From positions 11,120 through 18,610 of the forward strand of contig DLMG01000063.1 in assembly GCA_002479245.1 (NCBI GenBank): a stretch of DNA of 7,491 nucleotides, given 5' to 3'. Under the pieces are notes generated by a model that did not search any database, was not told where the DNA came from, and saw only the letters and a program-made list of their open reading frames with translations. The position numbers and the translations under genes are program-made. Positions 6,691 through 7,491 of the stretch are shown here, in pieces. How positions within the stretch are numbered: position 1 is the first letter of the stretch; each line of letters starts with the position of its first letter. The stretch is from Verrucomicrobia subdivision 3 bacterium UBA7542. GTDB lineage: Bacteria; Verrucomicrobiota; Verrucomicrobiia; Limisphaerales; UBA11358.

Positions 6691-7302
6691 TTAGTCCTGA
6701 ATGATCTGCTGCAAGATGGACCGCATCCACACGGGCGTTTTTGGCACGAACGATTTCAAATCTGATTTTGTCTTTGTGTCCAACCGTTTTCTTAATCGCA
6801 CGATGTGCCGGGAAATGTCCGGGTCATTTCGTAGATGGCGAATCGCTTGAATGATTAAGCCTGCTGGCTTGCCTGCTCCGAACAGATTGCGCGGCGAGGC
6901 GCGGCGGAACAAGAGTGTCAACTTCCCCAATGATACCCGGCGCGGGGCGCCGTCCGTGAGGATGACAATCTTGGCCGGCACCTGATCCGACAAGCCAAGT
7001 GCGTTTGCTGCGTAAGCGCCGGTGAACTGCCACTGCGCGTGACTGCCTTCCATCAACGCGCGGACGGTTGCCATGATGTCCGGCGCGGTCTGGCCGATGA
7101 TGGGATGCTGGCGCGGCAAATCATAGAGTCCTCGGCGAATCCGGCGAATTTTGCCCGCTTTAACCAGCCGGCTTAGCGTCTGCCTGATGGCGTCTGGGCT
7201 GCCCAATCCGGCAAAGTTCCTGGGCGAGAATACTGAAGCGCCCCGGTTTGACCGCATGAACCGGAGTATCGAAACGTCAATGGGTTGGGCTGGTGTTTTC
7301 AT
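6691..7302 (-). CDS. AbiEi-antitoxin-like winged-helix protein (DUF6088 type)
   Basis: 203 aa. Residues about 8-62 form a winged helix-turn-helix: SPRNFAGLGSPDAIRQTL, then LVKAGKIRRIRRGLYDLPR as the basic wing. The following domain contains WQFTGAYAANALGL (91-104) and KIVILTDGAPRRVSLGK (111-127), which is typical of AbiEi / DUF6088 proteins. Known: AbiEi-type antitoxins repress their own operon by binding inverted repeats with the N-terminal domain and usually precede the nucleotidyltransferase toxin AbiEii. Here the next gene, 3 nt away, is Hsp70 and no AbiEii-like toxin is present in the window. I infer that it is the operon's autoregulator rather than a classical antitoxin. The start ATG has no strong Shine-Dalgarno. 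A competing ATG at 7306 is out of frame and leads to a quick stop. Confidence 0.88.
   Translation of the reverse strand: MKTPAQPIDVSILRFMRSNRGASVFSPRNFAGLGSPDAIRQTLSRLVKAGKIRRIRRGLYDLPRQHPIIGQTAPDIMATVRALMEGSHAQWQFTGAYAANALGLSDQVPAKIVILTDGAPRRVSLGKLTLLFRRASPRNLFGAGKPAGLIIQAIRHLRNDPDISRHIVRLRKRLDTKTKSDLKSFVPKTPVWMRSILQQIIQD
6695..6698 (-). promoter_or_regulatory. Shine-Dalgarno of the Hsp70 gene
   Basis: AGGA on the minus strand lies 7 bases upstream of the ATG at 6687, inside the last codons of the regulator gene. It supports the chosen start and tight co-expression of the two genes. Confidence 0.6.
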
Positions 7303-7309
7303 TCATTAC

Positions 7310-7344
7310 TGTCACAAACACTGCCTAGTTTTTGTGACAAAAAC
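7310..7344. promoter_or_regulatory. operator-like inverted repeats before the winged-helix gene
   Basis: TGTCACAAA (7310-7318) and TTTGTGACA (7331-7339) are perfect 9-base inverted arms whose centres are 21 bases apart, about two helical turns. The right arm is itself part of a 17-base near-perfect palindrome, GTTTTTGT-G-ACAAAAAC (7328-7344). The element starts 8 bases upstream of the regulator's ATG, so bound protein would block transcription of all four genes. The size, symmetry and position fit autoregulation by the AbiEi-like product. A terminator role is unlikely, given the 12-base loop and its place in front of a gene. Confidence 0.5.
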
Positions 7345-7378
7345 AAGCCAATTTTGACCCCACATTGAGTTCGGACTT

Positions 7379-7490
7379 TAGCTTCGGTCTGTGGTCGGCG
7401 AGCGGGGAAAGTGGAGCGGAGAGCGGAGAGAAGCGTTTAGCGAATTGCAGCCGGAGCGCAACGCCGCTGCCGAGCCGCAGACGGAAGTTA
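7379..7490. repeat. imperfect long inverted repeat with purine-rich interior
   Basis: The left arm TAGCTTCGGTCTGTGG-TCGGC (7379-7399) matches the reverse complement of the right arm at 7469-7490 with about three mismatches and a one-base gap. Between them is a purine-rich tract with tandem GAGCGGA copies (7414-7427). No convincing gene occupies the stretch; a 38-codon minus-strand open frame ending at 7378 has only low-complexity content. This could be a dispersed non-coding repeat or a short mobile element that continues beyond the window. Confidence 0.4.
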
Positions 7491-7491
7491 T

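Overview
This is a GC-rich window from an environmental-type bacterium. It is dominated by one tightly packed minus-strand operon running from about 7302 down to about 393. I see nothing that fixes the taxonomy. The gene style, the leader peptide and the dispersed GC-rich repeat at the right edge would fit a Verrucomicrobiota-like genome, but that is a guess.

Reading the minus strand in the direction of transcription, the operon has four genes. First is a 203-aa winged-helix protein of the AbiEi-antitoxin / DUF6088 type, with an operator-like inverted repeat directly in front of it. Second, 3 nt later, is a 792-aa Hsp70-family ATPase whose C-terminal lid appears to be replaced by TPR-like helices. 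Third, 13 nt later, is a compact 417-aa UvrD/Rep-type superfamily 1 helicase. Fourth, 36 nt later, is an 870-aa protein with a sacsin-type GHKL (Hsp90-like) ATPase domain. The tight spacing suggests a single transcript. An AbiEi-like regulator, two unrelated chaperone-type ATPases and an SF1 helicase in one operon do not match any named defence or stress system I can recall. This is my candidate for an undescribed system, most plausibly anti-phage defence or nucleoprotein quality control.

The left 600 bases look like an older locus cut by this island. At the extreme left is a possible remnant of a ketosynthase C-terminus and a weak terminator-like hairpin. A regulatory stretch follows, with a GGGTA-A-TACCC palindrome. 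Next come a strong Shine-Dalgarno, a 14-codon leader peptide, and an ATGA overlap into a secreted proline-rich protein made of 21-bp/7-residue repeats. That plus-strand gene loses its own character at about 606/607, exactly where the antisense sacsin-like gene begins. Read from the minus strand, the sacsin-like frame runs through the repeat array and gains a 70-residue Cys/Gly-rich tail. I interpret 606/607 as a rearrangement or insertion boundary.

The right end (7303-7491) holds the operator-like repeats of the operon and then a gene-free stretch with an imperfect long inverted repeat running to the window edge.
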